Counted from the first letter of the stretch, positions 12,801-23,951 are shown. The stretch is DNA of 64,000 bases from Melitaea cinxia (GCF_905220565.1 NC_059398.1:9013177-9077176); one strand, 5' to 3'. A program made the numbers and translations. Notes: a model not told the origin generated them from the sequence alone.

Positions 12801-15800
12801 GAGAATACTAGAAGACAAAATACTATCCAACCAACAAGTAGTGAGAGTCCCGACATTGCTGAGAAAGATTTAGAATCTGTTAAGCAAACGACAATACAAG
12901 ACATTATAGTGATGCCAGAAGCAACTACAATTACTCAGGATCATGTACAAGTTATTGAAAGTCATACGAAGTCTCCATCACAAAATGATGAAAAACCTGA
13001 AGAACCATCGACTGAAGTTGAAAAAGAATCAACTTTTGAAACTGATGTTACTAAAATGAACACGGTTACGGAACTGTTGCCTGAAAAACCTGATGAAACT
13101 TATGTAACACTGCCTTTCGACGCTATAAGTAAAGGTGACGGTATTACAGAAAGCTATGCAACTGAATCTCAAACCATTGATACAGAAATGATGGGAGAGT
13201 CTCAATCACATTTGGATTCATCAACAGAGCTTTCTAAGCATAAAAATGATGAATCAAGTGTGGCAAGTTTACCCCATGAAGAGATGGATAAAGTAACAAC
13301 TGTAATTCCACATGTAGAAGAAAATGTAGATAAACAGCCAGCGGTGCTTACAGAGTCTGAATTGACTTCAGATAACATAGAAAAAACAACAGCCAGCTTT
13401 ATTTCTGTTGATGAAAAAGAAACCAAACCTCAGTTACATATTACGGAAAGTTACAATCATGTTGAAGAAGATAAAACCGTAAAACCAACTAGTGGTTTAT
13501 TGATTGACGTGGATGATTATAAGACTACAGAAAAATCTATTTCCGACAAAGAATCCTTACCACAACAAACTAATGAATATTCTCCTATAGATGGAATAAC
13601 AGAAGAAGTTTCTTTACAGACTTTGCAGGACATATCGACAGAAAAAACGAAAGTTAAAGATACTTTAGAAACTCTTGCACCTAACTACATTGGTACAACA
13701 CAATCTGAATTGTGGACTAAGTCTGAAGAATCTGGTGTTACAGACAGTGCATTATTTGACAAAGAAAAAGAAACAGTAACTGAGTTCCCACAATCTTTAG
13801 ATAACAGTTCAGATTCTGTACAAAAAGATACAAAAGATGAAAATATTAATAAACTACCTGAATCAGTTGATAACAACCAGGCATCAACAACACCTGTTTA
13901 TGTAATATCTGACGAAGAAAAAGAAACAACAACACCGGTATCAGATGTTACCGATATAAAACAAATAACAGAAATCGAATTGCCTGAAAATAACGAAATT
14001 AGTATTGAATCGACCACCCAAGTATTTGACGATACAAATGTAGAAGTAGAGGGTGAACAGACAGTACCAGACTCACACATTAATGAATCACAGACGGAAA
14101 AGTCTAAAGATGAAATTACTCAAAAACAAGAATCCAGCACAGATAAAATTAAAATAACGGAGAGTCCAGACTATTTGTCTACTGCATATTTACAAGAACA
14201 GCAAACAACATCATCTTTAGACATAAAAATACCTCAACAAGCAACAGTAACAGAAAAGCAAGCAGATAAGACTGAATCAGTGAGCGAAGAGCAGCCCACC
14301 CGGCCAGAATTACATAGCGCAGAAGATACGCTTACATCTACAGTAATAGAAGGAGTAATTAATGTAGAAGACGAAAAGGTGACACTAGCACCAAACTTTG
14401 AACAAGTGACTTCACAGTCTCCTGAGTACCACACAACTGGATTATTATTAGATGATAAAGATACAACTGAATTGAAATCTACAACAATAAGTTCCGAAAC
14501 ACAACATGAAATTATAACAGATGTAGAGAAATCTCCAGTATCTTTTGATATGTTTACTACTGAAGCTGTTATTATTAAAGAATCTGAAACGGAAAGAAAT
14601 GAAATTGATATAGTAAAATACACACAATTTGATCATATGTCCACCGGTAAACTTCCTACCGTAACAGAATCAAAAGAATATGAAGATAATCAAAAACAAA
14701 GTACTGAAGTCCCTGTTTCCATTGTGACAACTGAACCCATAAAAATTGCAACAGATGAACAAATAGTGTCAGTTACCGAGTCTCATGCAAAGGGGACAGA
14801 GACTACAGAATTACATTATGCAACTATCGCAGAAGAGAAAGAAAGCAGTACTGTACCATCAAATATAAGTGACAAAGACTCAGAACAAAGTTCAACATAC
14901 GATGAAAAGGTGACTACGAAAGAACCTGAAGATATTCAAGAATTTACAACAAAGGAAGATTTCCAAACACATTTAGGTAATAAAAATGTCACAACATCCG
15001 TAACTGAAGACATAGGAATAAATATTGAATCAACAAAACCGACTATAATTGAAAAGGAAGAAACAGAGCAGTCGCATATATACAGCACAGAATATTCGAT
15101 TAAAGTGCAAACAGAAAAACAAGAAAGTCAGAATGAATTAGACAAATTAACTACTGAGAGTGTTCAAACTCTTCCACCACATATAAACATTGCTACTGAA
15201 CTTCCTGTATCTACTGGAAAGAACGAAGAATCTTATGTAACAGAAGACAATAGAAAAACCACAGACTCACATGATAAATTCAGTGAAACTACACAATTCT
15301 TAGTCGAACTTGAAGAACATACACATCCTGTTGCTGATGAAATTACTACTAAATCTTCATTAGAAGATATTGCTACAACAGTGCTTTATGAAACACACGA
15401 ACCACAGCAACCAGAACGTGGAGACCAAATACTAGAAGATTTGAGTACCCACAAAGATGAATATCCACCTGAGGATTCTAAAACGACAGCTGCGACAATT
15501 GAAGTTAAAGAACAATCTGTGACTCAGCTTCAAGAACAAGTTGACGAAACTACTAGTGTTATTCCACCCAAGTCTGAAACGGAAATATCAAATATTACAG
15601 AAAAAATACCTATACAGACATCTGTTTATGAGCCAGTAGAAATAGAAAAAGACAGTACGAAATACGACGATAAAGTAATAAGTTCAACGACTCCACAAAT
15701 AGTCAAAGAAACCACACTTCAAGACTATTCAACAGAATCAATTGAAATACACCAAACACCGTCTTCAACATTGTCAGACGTTGAAATATCATCAGAAAAA

Positions 15801-16829
15801 GATATTCATGTTAGTTCTGAGAAACCAGAAACATTCGAAGAAATATTTACACCGGAGCCACCAAAAGAAACCACTAGTAAAATTAGTGAAGTAACTGCGA
15901 CGTCACCAGCGAAACCTCAAGAAAAGCCCGTAGATACGACCTTACGCCCTGTCATACCGGATGTACCAAAACCTGAATTTATTGATGAACATAATGAAGA
16001 ACTACCCTCTCCAGATTTCCCTCCGAGTGGAGGATATGGACAAGAACCAGATTATATTGACGAGGATCAAGCATTTGGACCAGGAACTTGTCGCTATGGA
16101 GGAAAAGTTTACGTTTCAGCTCAACAAATCCCAAGAGACGATCCCTGTGATTTTTGCTTCTGTTTCAGAAGTGATATTATCTGCTTACAACAAAGTTGCC
16201 CTCCACCTATTCATGGATGTCATGAAGAGCCAATACAAGGTTTTTGCTGTCCGCGTTACGAATGTCCCGTGTCAATGGCAACTACTCTAAATGTTACTAC
16301 CACTACAACTACGACAACTACAACTTTACCCCCACATTTCTTGCCGCATGCGTACAAAGGTGCAGCTCAACGAAGAGGATGTCAAATTAAGGGGCACACG
16401 TACAAAGTTGGAGAAGTTGTTAGAGCTTCGTCTGGACCGTGCTTACACTGCACGTAAGTATCGAATGCAAAATTAATATTGGGCATATCTTTTTATTTTA
16501 TTTTATACAAGCGGTTACCCGCCGCTTCGTTCGTATTATTTTTTTTTTTATTAAAGTATCCTACGTTACTTCTAATACCTCCAAGAATATGCGACATGAA
16601 AGTTGCATAATGATCGGTTAAGCAGTTTTTGCGTGAAAGCGTAACTAACAAACCTAATCGATATTTATAATATTAATTAGGGAATTATTGGTTAATATAA
16701 ACATTTTTATGTAATTATTGCAGATGTGGCGGTGATGGTCAAATGAAATGTGATCCCAAAGCTTGCACGCCGGAACCGATGTTAAGACAAATGATTGCAG
16801 CCGCTGTTTCAGCCAAAAGACGAAGGTGA
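3753..16829 (+). CDS. tnc: tenectin-like secreted VWC/mucin-type matrix protein, whole gene
   Basis: Six coding exons join cleanly: 3753-3819, 7171-7212, 7565-7771, 7898-8170, 8254-16453 and 16724-16829, giving 8,895 nt and 2,964 residues. Introns 1-4 are all phase 1 and intron 5 is phase 2. Domain order: signal peptide 1-23; VWC1 42-103; VWC2 135-196; VWC3 236-300; two Ser-Gly sites at S330 and S353; VWC4 605-671; cysteine-rich repeats 699-1123; Thr/Ser/Glu-rich region to about 2800 with RGD at 2585-2587; VWC5 2809-2867; half VWC domain from C2906; basic tail ending KRRR. VWC1-5 each show the full ten-cysteine pattern with a CCP motif. Insect tenectin is a secreted mucin-like protein with five VWC domains and an RGD that binds PS2 integrin in Drosophila; it acts in epithelial lumina and matrix. 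The assignment rests on architecture, not on alignment. Alternatives are names such as mucin-2-like, which probably refer to the same ortholog. I chose the ATG at 3753 because it begins a good signal peptide right after an acceptor. Confidence 0.8.
5391..5813 (+). mobile_element. composite retroposon: GCTGTGTGGTT family plus SINE tail
   Basis: The 5' part (5391 to about 5720) belongs to a family with other copies at 18246-18482, 23613-23951, 59608-59915 and 60003-60123. It begins GCTGTGTGGTT and runs to the sequence around GTCCAGTAGTGGACTTGCG and a short ATG-rich tail. The 3' part (about 5745-5813) is the TCCTTCTCCTAC to TTACAGGCTGAAGCG tail seen in the window's tRNA-derived SINEs. The two modules may be adjacent insertions or a fused element. 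Confidence 0.7.
6640..6988 (+). repeat. interspersed repeat, copy 1 of 2
   Basis: About 340 bp starting near ACGTGAAGCAAAAACTTTGT and ending near GGGCGACCACTAGT. A second copy in the same orientation lies at 27320-27640. The CTAG|T end with a GC-rich tail suggests a non-autonomous Helitron, but the 5' end is not clear. The long open frame over this stretch (6504-6791) is the repeat, not a gene. Confidence 0.55.
7171..7212 (+). CDS. tnc: tnc exon 2 (42-nt microexon-like)
   Basis: The acceptor TTTTTTATTTACAG ends at 7170 and the donor GTGAGA begins at 7213. The exon adds residues 23-36, a short Ala/Thr-containing linker between the signal peptide and VWC1. Both ends are phase 1, so skipping it would keep the frame. 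Confidence 0.7.
7565..7771 (+). CDS. tnc: tnc exon 3: VWC domain 1
   Basis: Acceptor GAATTGCAG and donor GTAAGA bound a 207-nt phase-1 exon encoding residues 37-105. It contains one complete VWC domain. The ten cysteines fall in the usual order: C42, CxxCxC, C, C, C, CCP and a final C, ending in QCCPIVTC. A single exon per domain with matching phases is typical of shuffled extracellular modules. Confidence 0.85.
7898..8170 (+). CDS. tnc: tnc exon 4: VWC domain 2
   Basis: The exon starts after TTATTAG (7897) or six bases later after TTCCAG (7903); both acceptors keep the frame and differ by two residues. The donor GTAAGG begins at 8171. A Thr/Ser-rich linker is followed by a full VWC domain at residues 135-196 with CEHCYC and VCCP motifs. 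The intron before it is only 126 bp. Confidence 0.85.
8254..16453 (+). CDS. tnc: tnc exon 5: giant 8.2-kb exon, VWC3-5 and mucin-like region
   Basis: Acceptor TATATTTTTAG (8253) and donor CAC|GTAAGT (16454) bound an uninterrupted 8,200-nt frame. In order it encodes VWC3 (236-300, CEHCYC and CCPDTYIC), two acidic Ser-Gly sites, a Thr/Glu-rich linker, VWC4 (605-671), a cysteine-rich block with five tandem repeats, about 1,650 residues rich in Thr, Ser, Glu, Lys and Val with recurring VTE, TTE and TES triplets, an RGD at 15417-15425, VWC5 (2809-2867), a run of ten threonines near 16295, and the start of the last half VWC domain. The Thr-rich region is expected to be heavily O-glycosylated. The several open frames on the opposite strand are compositional shadows. 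Confidence 0.88.
9933..11040 (+). repeat. tnc: coding tandem repeats within tnc, 255- and 207-bp units
   Basis: Five units start with DSHKIP or a close variant at 9933, 10188, 10395, 10602 and 10857. Spacings are 255, 207, 207 and 255 bp, so units come as long (85 aa) and short (69 aa) forms. The long form carries an extra 16-residue piece containing CKDESCK. Each unit has paired cysteines (CDENNDC, CTEPEC). The last unit is more diverged and fades near 11040. Confidence 0.9.
16724..16829 (+). CDS. tnc: tnc exon 6: end of half VWC domain, basic C-terminus
   Basis: The acceptor TGTAATTATTGCAG ends at 16723 and the frame joins exon 5 in phase 2 to read CTCGGDGQMKCDPKACTPEP, then a short Ala-rich helix-like tail ending KRRR and TGA at 16827-16829. 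Only the first six cysteines of a VWC domain are present, and the CCP half is missing. I recall a similar C-terminus in other insect tenectins but have not aligned it. Confidence 0.8.
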
Positions 16830-18170
16830 AATACCTTAGCGGTGTCTGCAGTTGCATGAAGTACATAACACATCACAAGAAATTAACATCTTTGTGATAG
16901 CAGTTATCATGTATTATTTTATGCACAAGAATAATGCTCAAATTTCGCGATGAATTAGATTAAGATTTCGTGTCATATGTAGTAATCGATATTATTTTAT
17001 TACAATTTATCTTTTTGATTGTCGTGGCACGCACAACCAATAATCTACAATAAGTCTTATATGACTGTGATTAAAATATAATATATAATAATTTTCCAAA
17101 TCTCTTTTTGAATTTTGAGATGTAATAATGTTTGTTATTAATATTTTAAAAAAAGTCAGTGCCAAACGATAGCGCTAAGTTGAAACGACTATGCTCTTAT
17201 AAAGATGTTCTAAATTTAAAATATTTATAAATGTGCTGACCTCAGGAAGCTGTGCCAAATTATAACAGTACATGAAGCTTCAAGGGTCAAATTAGATCGC
17301 CGAAATCTTGACCATTTTACATATTTAAACAAAATTTTTACCCATATAAGTTTAGTCAAATCTTTATTTTACACGATGTTACACAAATGATCTAGTATCG
17401 TGTAAATATGAAGTAATTTAAGGATTCCAGATGTTGTAAATGCCTTACTTAATTTGTAATAATTTATATACTTTAGATGTATAGTACTTAAGCCATGTTT
17501 CGAGACCAGTGACTACTTTTTTTATTATTTAGGAGTAAAAAGGCCGTTTTGATGACGTAGAAAAGTTTCAGTCGATGTATCGATTTTCAATGAAGCCTTG
17601 GCCGTCACTTTTCCCATATTCGCACCTTAGAGAAAATGACATATCTCTTGTTTTCTCTAATCTGTGAGTTTTATACTAGCACTTCTCTAATAATAGTAGC
17701 CAGATAAAACGTTTTAGAAAAAACTTTACACTGTAACTAAACGATAAAGCATATTGTAGAATCTTTTATAACTTTTGATATATAAAGTGCTGGTAGTATA
17801 TTATTAATTAATTCGCAGATCGAGGTGTGTACGAAAGTTTATAGACTATTGTAAATGTTATTACTACAAGCGTAATAATCACTTGCATTAATTCGTACCG
17901 ACCTTTTTCTGTACAATGAGGTTGTAGTTATATCTCCTTATTTATTTAAAGTTATAGCAATAGTGATACATATTTGTTTAAACTGGTGATAATTGTACTG
18001 TTTTTAAAACTATTGAAAGTTAATTGCAGTTCAATACGAAATGTCAATTACTCGCATATATTATTTTGTTCGATTTCATTGTCTTTTACCGAACATTCAT
18101 ACATAGCTAGGAACTAGCTGTCTGTACAACTTACGCAAACGAGTTTTAAATAAAATATTTCAAATCAAAT
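16830..18170 (+). other. tnc: probable tnc 3' UTR
   Basis: AT-rich sequence without open frames or recognised repeats. A clear AATAAA lies at 18149-18154, just before the next retroposon, and is the best candidate polyadenylation signal, giving a 3' UTR of about 1.3 kb. Earlier AT-rich variants near 17070 could serve as alternatives. Confidence 0.45.
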
Positions 18171-18245
18171 CTATTCTTTCTATTTCCTAACCTATTTTAT
18201 AATTTTTTTAAACTTCCATACAATTGAATGCGACTATCCTGCTGT

Positions 18246-18482
18246 TGCTGTGTGGTTATGGTAGTAAGAATTTAGCCACCCCCTCTCTTCCCGTGGGTGT
18301 AGTAAGAGGCGACTAAGGGATAACACAGTTCAACTACCACCTTGGAACTTATAAACCCTTAATAAATAAATAAATAAATAAACCCGACCGATGGTGGGAT
18401 AACCATCCAACTGCTGGCTTTGAAATACACAGGCCGAAGACGGGCAGCAGCGTCTTAGGTCGACAAAGCCAGCTCTACGGTT
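18246..18482 (+). mobile_element. GCTGTGTGGTT-family retroposon, 3'-truncated
   Basis: Starts GCTGTGTGGTT, like the 23613-23951 element in reverse complement, and matches it until GGTCGACAAAGCCAGCTCTA, where it stops. An internal AAATAAAT run (18360-18381) is an extra insertion or slippage product. Confidence 0.7.
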
Positions 18483-18651
18483 AATTTTATGTATTTAATT
18501 TCTGTGGCAAAAATCCGCAAGTATTAAACAAATCAAGTATTATTAACAAACTAGAATAAATTATATCAGCCAGAGATGTGGATAGTGTAGTCTAGCATTT
18601 CGTGTTTACCAGCCTCTTTGGCTTACTGTAAGACAACAGTGACATCCTTAC

Positions 18652-18822
18652 ATTTTAAGAGCATGCCAAATAAAAAGGGCGGTACTAGGTTGCTGTGGAA
18701 TTTGACGTCATGGATATTCAGTTCTCGCCAGCTTGTTTGACCACTCTGTATCCATATTATAGATAGAATAGCTAGAAGTAAAGTACCATATCTTGCAATA
18801 AAAGTCATCTTATAAAGTTTTA
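18652..18822 (-). CDS. candidate signal-peptide exon of an unidentified gene
   Basis: On the minus strand a pyrimidine-rich acceptor (TTCCTATTTTGCTGTAG) ends at 18823, an ATG follows at 18808, and a donor GTAAGG begins at 18651. The frame encodes MTFIARYGTLLLAILSIIWI and then QSGQTSWRELNIHD and further residues, 52 codons plus one base. The start resembles a secretory signal peptide of about 22 residues. I do not recognise the family and cannot find the next exon; the following acceptor-like TTGTCTTACAG is only about 30 nt away, too near to be its partner. It could be chance. Confidence 0.3.
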
Positions 18823-21800
18823 CTACAGCAAAATAGGAATACACTTACGTCAACTGATTATACTTTTACCTCAAACTTACAAATTCTATCTTATATTGTA
18901 AGGTATAAGCTACCCATTTGCTACGGAACTTTACAGTCATATTAAAATTAAAGTACGTTCTTTTTTATTAAATTTGTACTTTCAAACACACGCTCAAAAA
19001 TATATATAAGTATAAATAAAATTATTTTTTTGAGTTTAATAAATCGTGTATGTCGTCATATTCATTTTTGAGAACTACTAAAAATAAATAACAAATCAAT
19101 AGAAAACAATAATAAAATTTTGGCTTTGACTGCCTATAAGTTATAAATATTTATTTGTATAAAAATATTTTAAATTCTGGCTGACGTCAATTTTCGTCTT
19201 TTGCAAAATTGTAATGAAATAATTGTGTTTGCTCTCAACCTATAAAAAAAAAAACAACTATTGAGTTTACATCGAAAAGTACAGAACTATATAAAAATTA
19301 TTAGGAATAACTCAAAAACTACTTATTAGATCTCGTTCAAATTTAATCTCGCTCAAAATTAAATAAACAACAAGACAATAACATCTTTCAAATAAAAAAA
19401 GAATCATCAAAATCGGTATACCGAATAAAAAGGCATGAGGTAAGACCATAAAAAAAAATAGTCGGGATGAACCTCCTCCTTTTTTGTTGGTTGAATATAA
19501 ATTACACCGACCATAATTCCCTCTGTCTTCAATTCAATAAAGCTCTACGATACTCTAAAGCTCCCTTTACTAAGCAATCATATATGGTAGTGTTACAGAC
19601 ATATTCTGAAAGATGGCGTTATACGTTCCACTTATACTAAGCTTAACTTCTAGTTCTATAGCTTTACCTTTTTATTTAAAATATTTTTAAAGGAATATCT
19701 AATAATATTATAAACGGGAAATGTTCGTTTCGTTATTTTATTTTATGTTTTAAGTTTTAAATCACTGATCTGATGTTGACTGTAATTAACTTCTCATAGG
19801 AACTGTGGGAATATAATTATGTCATAACGTTGATTAAACTGCGAGTGAGTGTAGTATTTCATTTTCTATTTATATTCTTATTTTATTCACCAACTTTGTC
19901 ATAGTTTTTACTACAATTAACCCACATTTACGATAACTGCTATCTTATGGTAGTGACCATCTAAGTTCCAAATGTTCTATTACTTATATTTATTTAAACA
20001 CACAATACATACCTTAGTACATTTTGTTTTTCAAATCATATTTGTCAAGTCAATATTTTTGATTTAAAAAATAACATAACAAAGATACAAGTCAAAAACT
20101 ACTAAGCTGACAATCGTCTTGACATAACAATGTTTACAGCTGATCACTTCTACGAAATTTAAACTTTTATGTGAATAGTATTGGGCTAAAAGTAAGCAAT
20201 TAATTTAAACCAATAGACTACAACATTATTTTCTTCGCCTCGTGTGTCTTTGAGAAACATAACGTAGTCTTCCCAGCTCTTACGCGTCGAGGCATAAGGC
20301 GGAGCCGAGGAATATAATGACTTTTGTACCTTCAAGAGTATAAGAAACATTCTCCTCATTGATGTACAAATACTCCATAAAAGGAGATTATTAGAATTGT
20401 GTTTTTTTTTACTATACATACTGCTACTAATTAAATTACTTGCCACAGGAACAAAACACTACTTGAGTAATGCTTACTTAGTGATGATCTTCTCTAATAA
20501 TTAGGTACTTTCCCAGTCGGACCGCTTGAGATATATCCTTCCTATATGTACTTAATTTACCAAGACCTTATAACATCTCAATATGCCCAGTATATATCTA
20601 AAATCGACATAAGATAAATAAAAATACGAGAATCGTAAATTACGCCTGTGCGTTTCAAAGAGCTACACAACGCTTCGCTTCTTTACTATAATAAATACAA
20701 TGAATATACCTTAAAGTTTGACATTCAATCAGATAATTTTAATATTATTTAAATGAAGTTTTCTCAGAACTAATTGATTCTTGTTATTTTCATCTCCATA
20801 TTATATTATATTTTGCTTTACAACGTTGCACTATATTAACTAATATAATCTTAAACCTGGCGTAGTCAGATACATAAATAAAATAAATAATAAAATGAAC
20901 TGAAACAGAAGTTACTTTATACAGTAAAAGAGTTACAGTTTGATATGCCAATTGACTTCTTTACAATATCTTTAACGAGAAAAACGATTGTCTACTATTA
21001 TTATTATTTACTACTATAACCGAGCAAAATAGTTTGACGTGCTCAGTGAGTCATGGGAAGACCCACAGGAACAAAAACCCTGCTGATATAATTATTTAAA
21101 CTTATAATTCATTCGAGTGAAATCAGAACCCGCAAACTTTTATATACTTTTTGTTTACGGAGTTTTTGTAACCACTACACCAGAATGGTCATTATAAAGT
21201 ACGTTAGAGTAACTGAAAATTTTTCCTTTCATTTCGAATTATTTATTCACTTAACAACACAAGCAATAAGTTGTCGAACTTTAGACTTACCTAAAGACGC
21301 TTTAGTCACTCCTATTATTCTACTTAATCAAATATTTGATAAAACTAAATTAATATAAGTATAAAACAATTAGATATGTAAAGTTATATAGCATATAAAT
21401 ATAATATTAATGTGACATCGTTTATTATTCTGAATTATTTATATATTGTATACTTTTTAACCGGCTTCAAAGAAAGGAAGAGGTTCTTAATACAACTTTT
21501 ATATTTATGATGTTACCTCATATTTTTTAATGGGTGTACTGATTTAGAAACAAAGTGTCGGAAATAAAAAGCATAAAATTCAAACACTGTTGAATGCAAC
21601 TTATTTTTCTTATGGTATAGTTAAACAATTTTAATCTAAGATGAAACAGAACTTTTTAAAGTAAAGTAGTTTATGGTAATAAATTCAATTAAAAAATAAA
21701 ATAATATTATTAATCACCTTAAATTTGCTTTTTAGTTATAAGGTGAAACCATGACGTTTAATATAACGAAAAACGAACGCGGGGCGCAAGTCACAGAATA

Positions 21801-22060
21801 CATTTTTATCATAGTTTATTTATAGTCTAAAAGCGTCCTCGCACAGTTGCAAAAACTATCAGTGTTCCTCTACTATATTATGTATTTATTATACATATAA
21901 ACCTCTGGAATCTACTCTCTCTCTATTTACTAAAGAAAACCGCATCAAAATTCGTTGCGTAGTATTTAAAGCTCTTACCATACAGACAGCGGTAAGCGAC
22001 TTTGTTATATACTATGTAATAATTAAAAATGTTTAATTTTATCGAAAAATTTTATAGAGA
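18823..22060. other. AT-rich intergenic sequence
   Basis: No convincing gene. It contains a decayed copy of the AACCGACTTC-ended repeat at about 19242-19497 and a fragment of a SINE head near 21170-21190 (ACCACTACACCAGAATGGTC). A GC-richer patch at 20215-20345 is open on the minus strand for 86 codons but shows no recognisable domain. Confidence 0.5.
19242..19497 (+). repeat. decayed AACCGACTTC-ended interspersed repeat
   Basis: It shares the order AACTCAAAAACTACTTATTAG, ATCATCAAAATCGGTATACC and CCTCCTCCTTTTTTG with the better copies at 25059-25325, 25966-26225 and 55246-55695. Both terminal motifs are degraded. Confidence 0.55.
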
Positions 22061-22062
22061 GT

Positions 22063-22376
22063 ATACAGTTGCGCGTGTTTGTGCGCGGCGCCTAAAGACC
22101 GGCGGTTATGGGTTCGTTTCCCGTTCTGGATTGATATTTGTATTTGTACAAATATTTGTTTGCAGTCTGGGTATATATCCTCGTGGGTTTCCCTACCGTG
22201 CCTCGGAAAGCACGTTAAGCTATCGGTCCCGGTTATTATCATTAACACCTAATAGCGATCGTTGCTTATAGTAAAAATTAAACCCACCAACCTGCAGTGG
22301 TGCAGCTTGGTGGATTGAGTTTCGACCTTTTTCCTACACGGAGAAAGAGGCCTATGCCAGGCAATGGGAAATTACT
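22063..22376 (+). mobile_element. tRNA-derived SINE (Metulj-like)
   Basis: A tRNA-like head carries a B-box-like GGGTTCGTTTCCCG at 22110-22123. A body follows with the CTCGTGGGTTTCCCTACCGT and GTGGATTGAG segments, then a tail GGCCTATGCCAGGCAATGGG. The reverse-oriented copy at 54139-54468 shares head, body and tail. It resembles butterfly SINEs of the Metulj type; the family name is from memory and not checked. Confidence 0.65.
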
Positions 22377-22496
22377 GACCGCAACAGTTAAAAAATAAAT
22401 TGCAGCAACGTGGTAGTAAAAAAAAGGGCCCCACCGATATCCCCCCATCGTCGCGCTTAGTGAAAAGAACTAAGCCATCCATTTTAAGTATCCCTG

Positions 22497-22663
22497 ATTC
22501 CCCGATAATATTATAAATGTGGATGTAAGCTACGCTTTGACGCCAAAACAACTAACCGATCATCATGAAACTTTGTACACATAATCTTGAAGGTATTGGA
22601 AGTCACATAGAATACTTTTATTTAAAAAAAATTAATGCGAGCGAAGTCGCGGGTAAAAGCTAG
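22497..22663 (+). mobile_element. short non-autonomous Helitron
   Basis: Ends with the GC-rich hairpin zone GCGAGCGAAGTCGC followed by CTAG (22660-22663) and T, the expected Helitron 3' end. The 5' part contains TAATATTATAAATGTGGATG, a common start for such elements, though the exact first base is uncertain. Confidence 0.6.
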
Positions 22664-22930
22664 TATTACAATATTTCTGAATTTATATAAAGAAGATTTT
22701 TTAAAGAAAAAAACGTCTCTAGGATTACCTACCGATTTAACCAATAGATTTTTTTTTCAAACAGTATTCTTACTGATATTAATATAAATGTATTACAACT
22801 AAAAATTATTTATATGCTTTAAAAAAAAAATCGGCAAAGTTTCAAGCATTTCATCTAATATCGCACCATTCGGTCATCTTTTGATGACAGATAAACGTTA
22901 ATAAATTATCAAAAAGCAAAGATCATATTT

Positions 22931-23330
22931 TTCGGTCAAGTGCGAATCGGACTCGCGCACCGAGGGTTCCGTACAAGTTCCGCCCAATTCCGCTTTTCGC
23001 AACTTTTCCTTTATCTCTGCTACAAGACGTTGCTTCGTACCAAATTTCAAAATTCTGAGTTCACGGGAAGTACCCTGTAGGTTTTGATTCCCTTGCGAGT
23101 GTCGAAAATTTTCAGCATAAACGGTTGTATATTTTGATTGCATTGGCTTAGAAGTTTGATCTTTTCACAGCTCTAAGTGACAGTAGACTTAAGTATTTGA
23201 TATTTGATATGAATTTCAGCTTAATACCTCCACGCGTTCCTAAGAAAAGGGGTCTTGACAGACAGACGAACAACTAAGCGATCCTATAAGGGTTCCGTTT
23301 TTTCCGTTTGAGGTACGGAACCCTAAAAAA
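22931..23330 (+). repeat. GGTTCCGTAC / GTACGGAACC interspersed repeat
   Basis: A 400-bp block starts with CGGTCAAGTGCGAATCGGAC and ends with GAGGTACGGAACCCTAAAAA. GGGTTCCGTAC near the left end and GTACGGAACCC at the right end are inverted copies. This kind of block is widespread in Lepidoptera, but I cannot assign a class. The 81-codon minus-strand open frame here is part of the repeat. Confidence 0.6.
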
Positions 23331-23612
23331 GTAATACTGAAATATTTTTATCAATAAAAACAAAATAACTGATATTATCTAAGTAAATTTTTATTAGGTA
23401 ACATAATTATAACATATTACAGTCATCATAAAATTCAAACATCTAAATCCAAAATACTCCATAAAAGGGGTTAAGGAAGACTTTTTCACCTTTTTTTAAT
23501 AAAACACTTCTGTGATAACCTTATTGATTGTACGATTGCCGAAGGAAGATTTTTTACTAATGGACATAGCACAGAACGAAATTTAGTTTTATTAAGCTTT
23601 GCTGAATACATT

Positions 23613-23951
23613 ATCATCATTACAGCAACCTTTCGCAGTCCACTACTGGACATAGGCCTCCACACGTTCATGCCAAAAATGCGTGAACTTATATGTTTTG
23701 TCCATAGTCACCACGCTGGGCAGGCGGGTTGGTGACCGCAGGGCTGGCATTGTCGCACCGAAGACGCTGCTGCCCGTCTTCGGCCTGTGTATTTCAAAGC
23801 CAGCAGTTGGATGGTTATCCCGCCATCGGTCGGTTTTTTAAGTTCCAAGGTGGTAGTGGAACTGTGTTATCCCTTAGTCGCCTCTTACGACACCACGGGA
23901 AGAGAGGGAGTGGCTACTGGCTATATTCTTTGATGCCGTAACCACACAGCA
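23613..23951 (-). mobile_element. full-length 339-bp retroposon with 14-bp target duplication
   Basis: The element is flanked by identical TTGCTGAATACATT at 23599-23612 and 23952-23965. Read on the minus strand it begins GCTGTGTGGTTACGGC and ends in an ATGATGATAA tail. The direct repeat and the simple 3' tail point to target-primed reverse transcription. It has no tRNA-like head and no coding capacity, so it is a SINE-like element or a truncated LINE end. It defines the length of the family. Confidence 0.85.

Noticed and set aside
20186..20446. 86-codon minus-strand frame with a GC-richer core
   Set aside because: No signal, domain or splice pair could be identified, and the sequence may be a decayed interspersed repeat.
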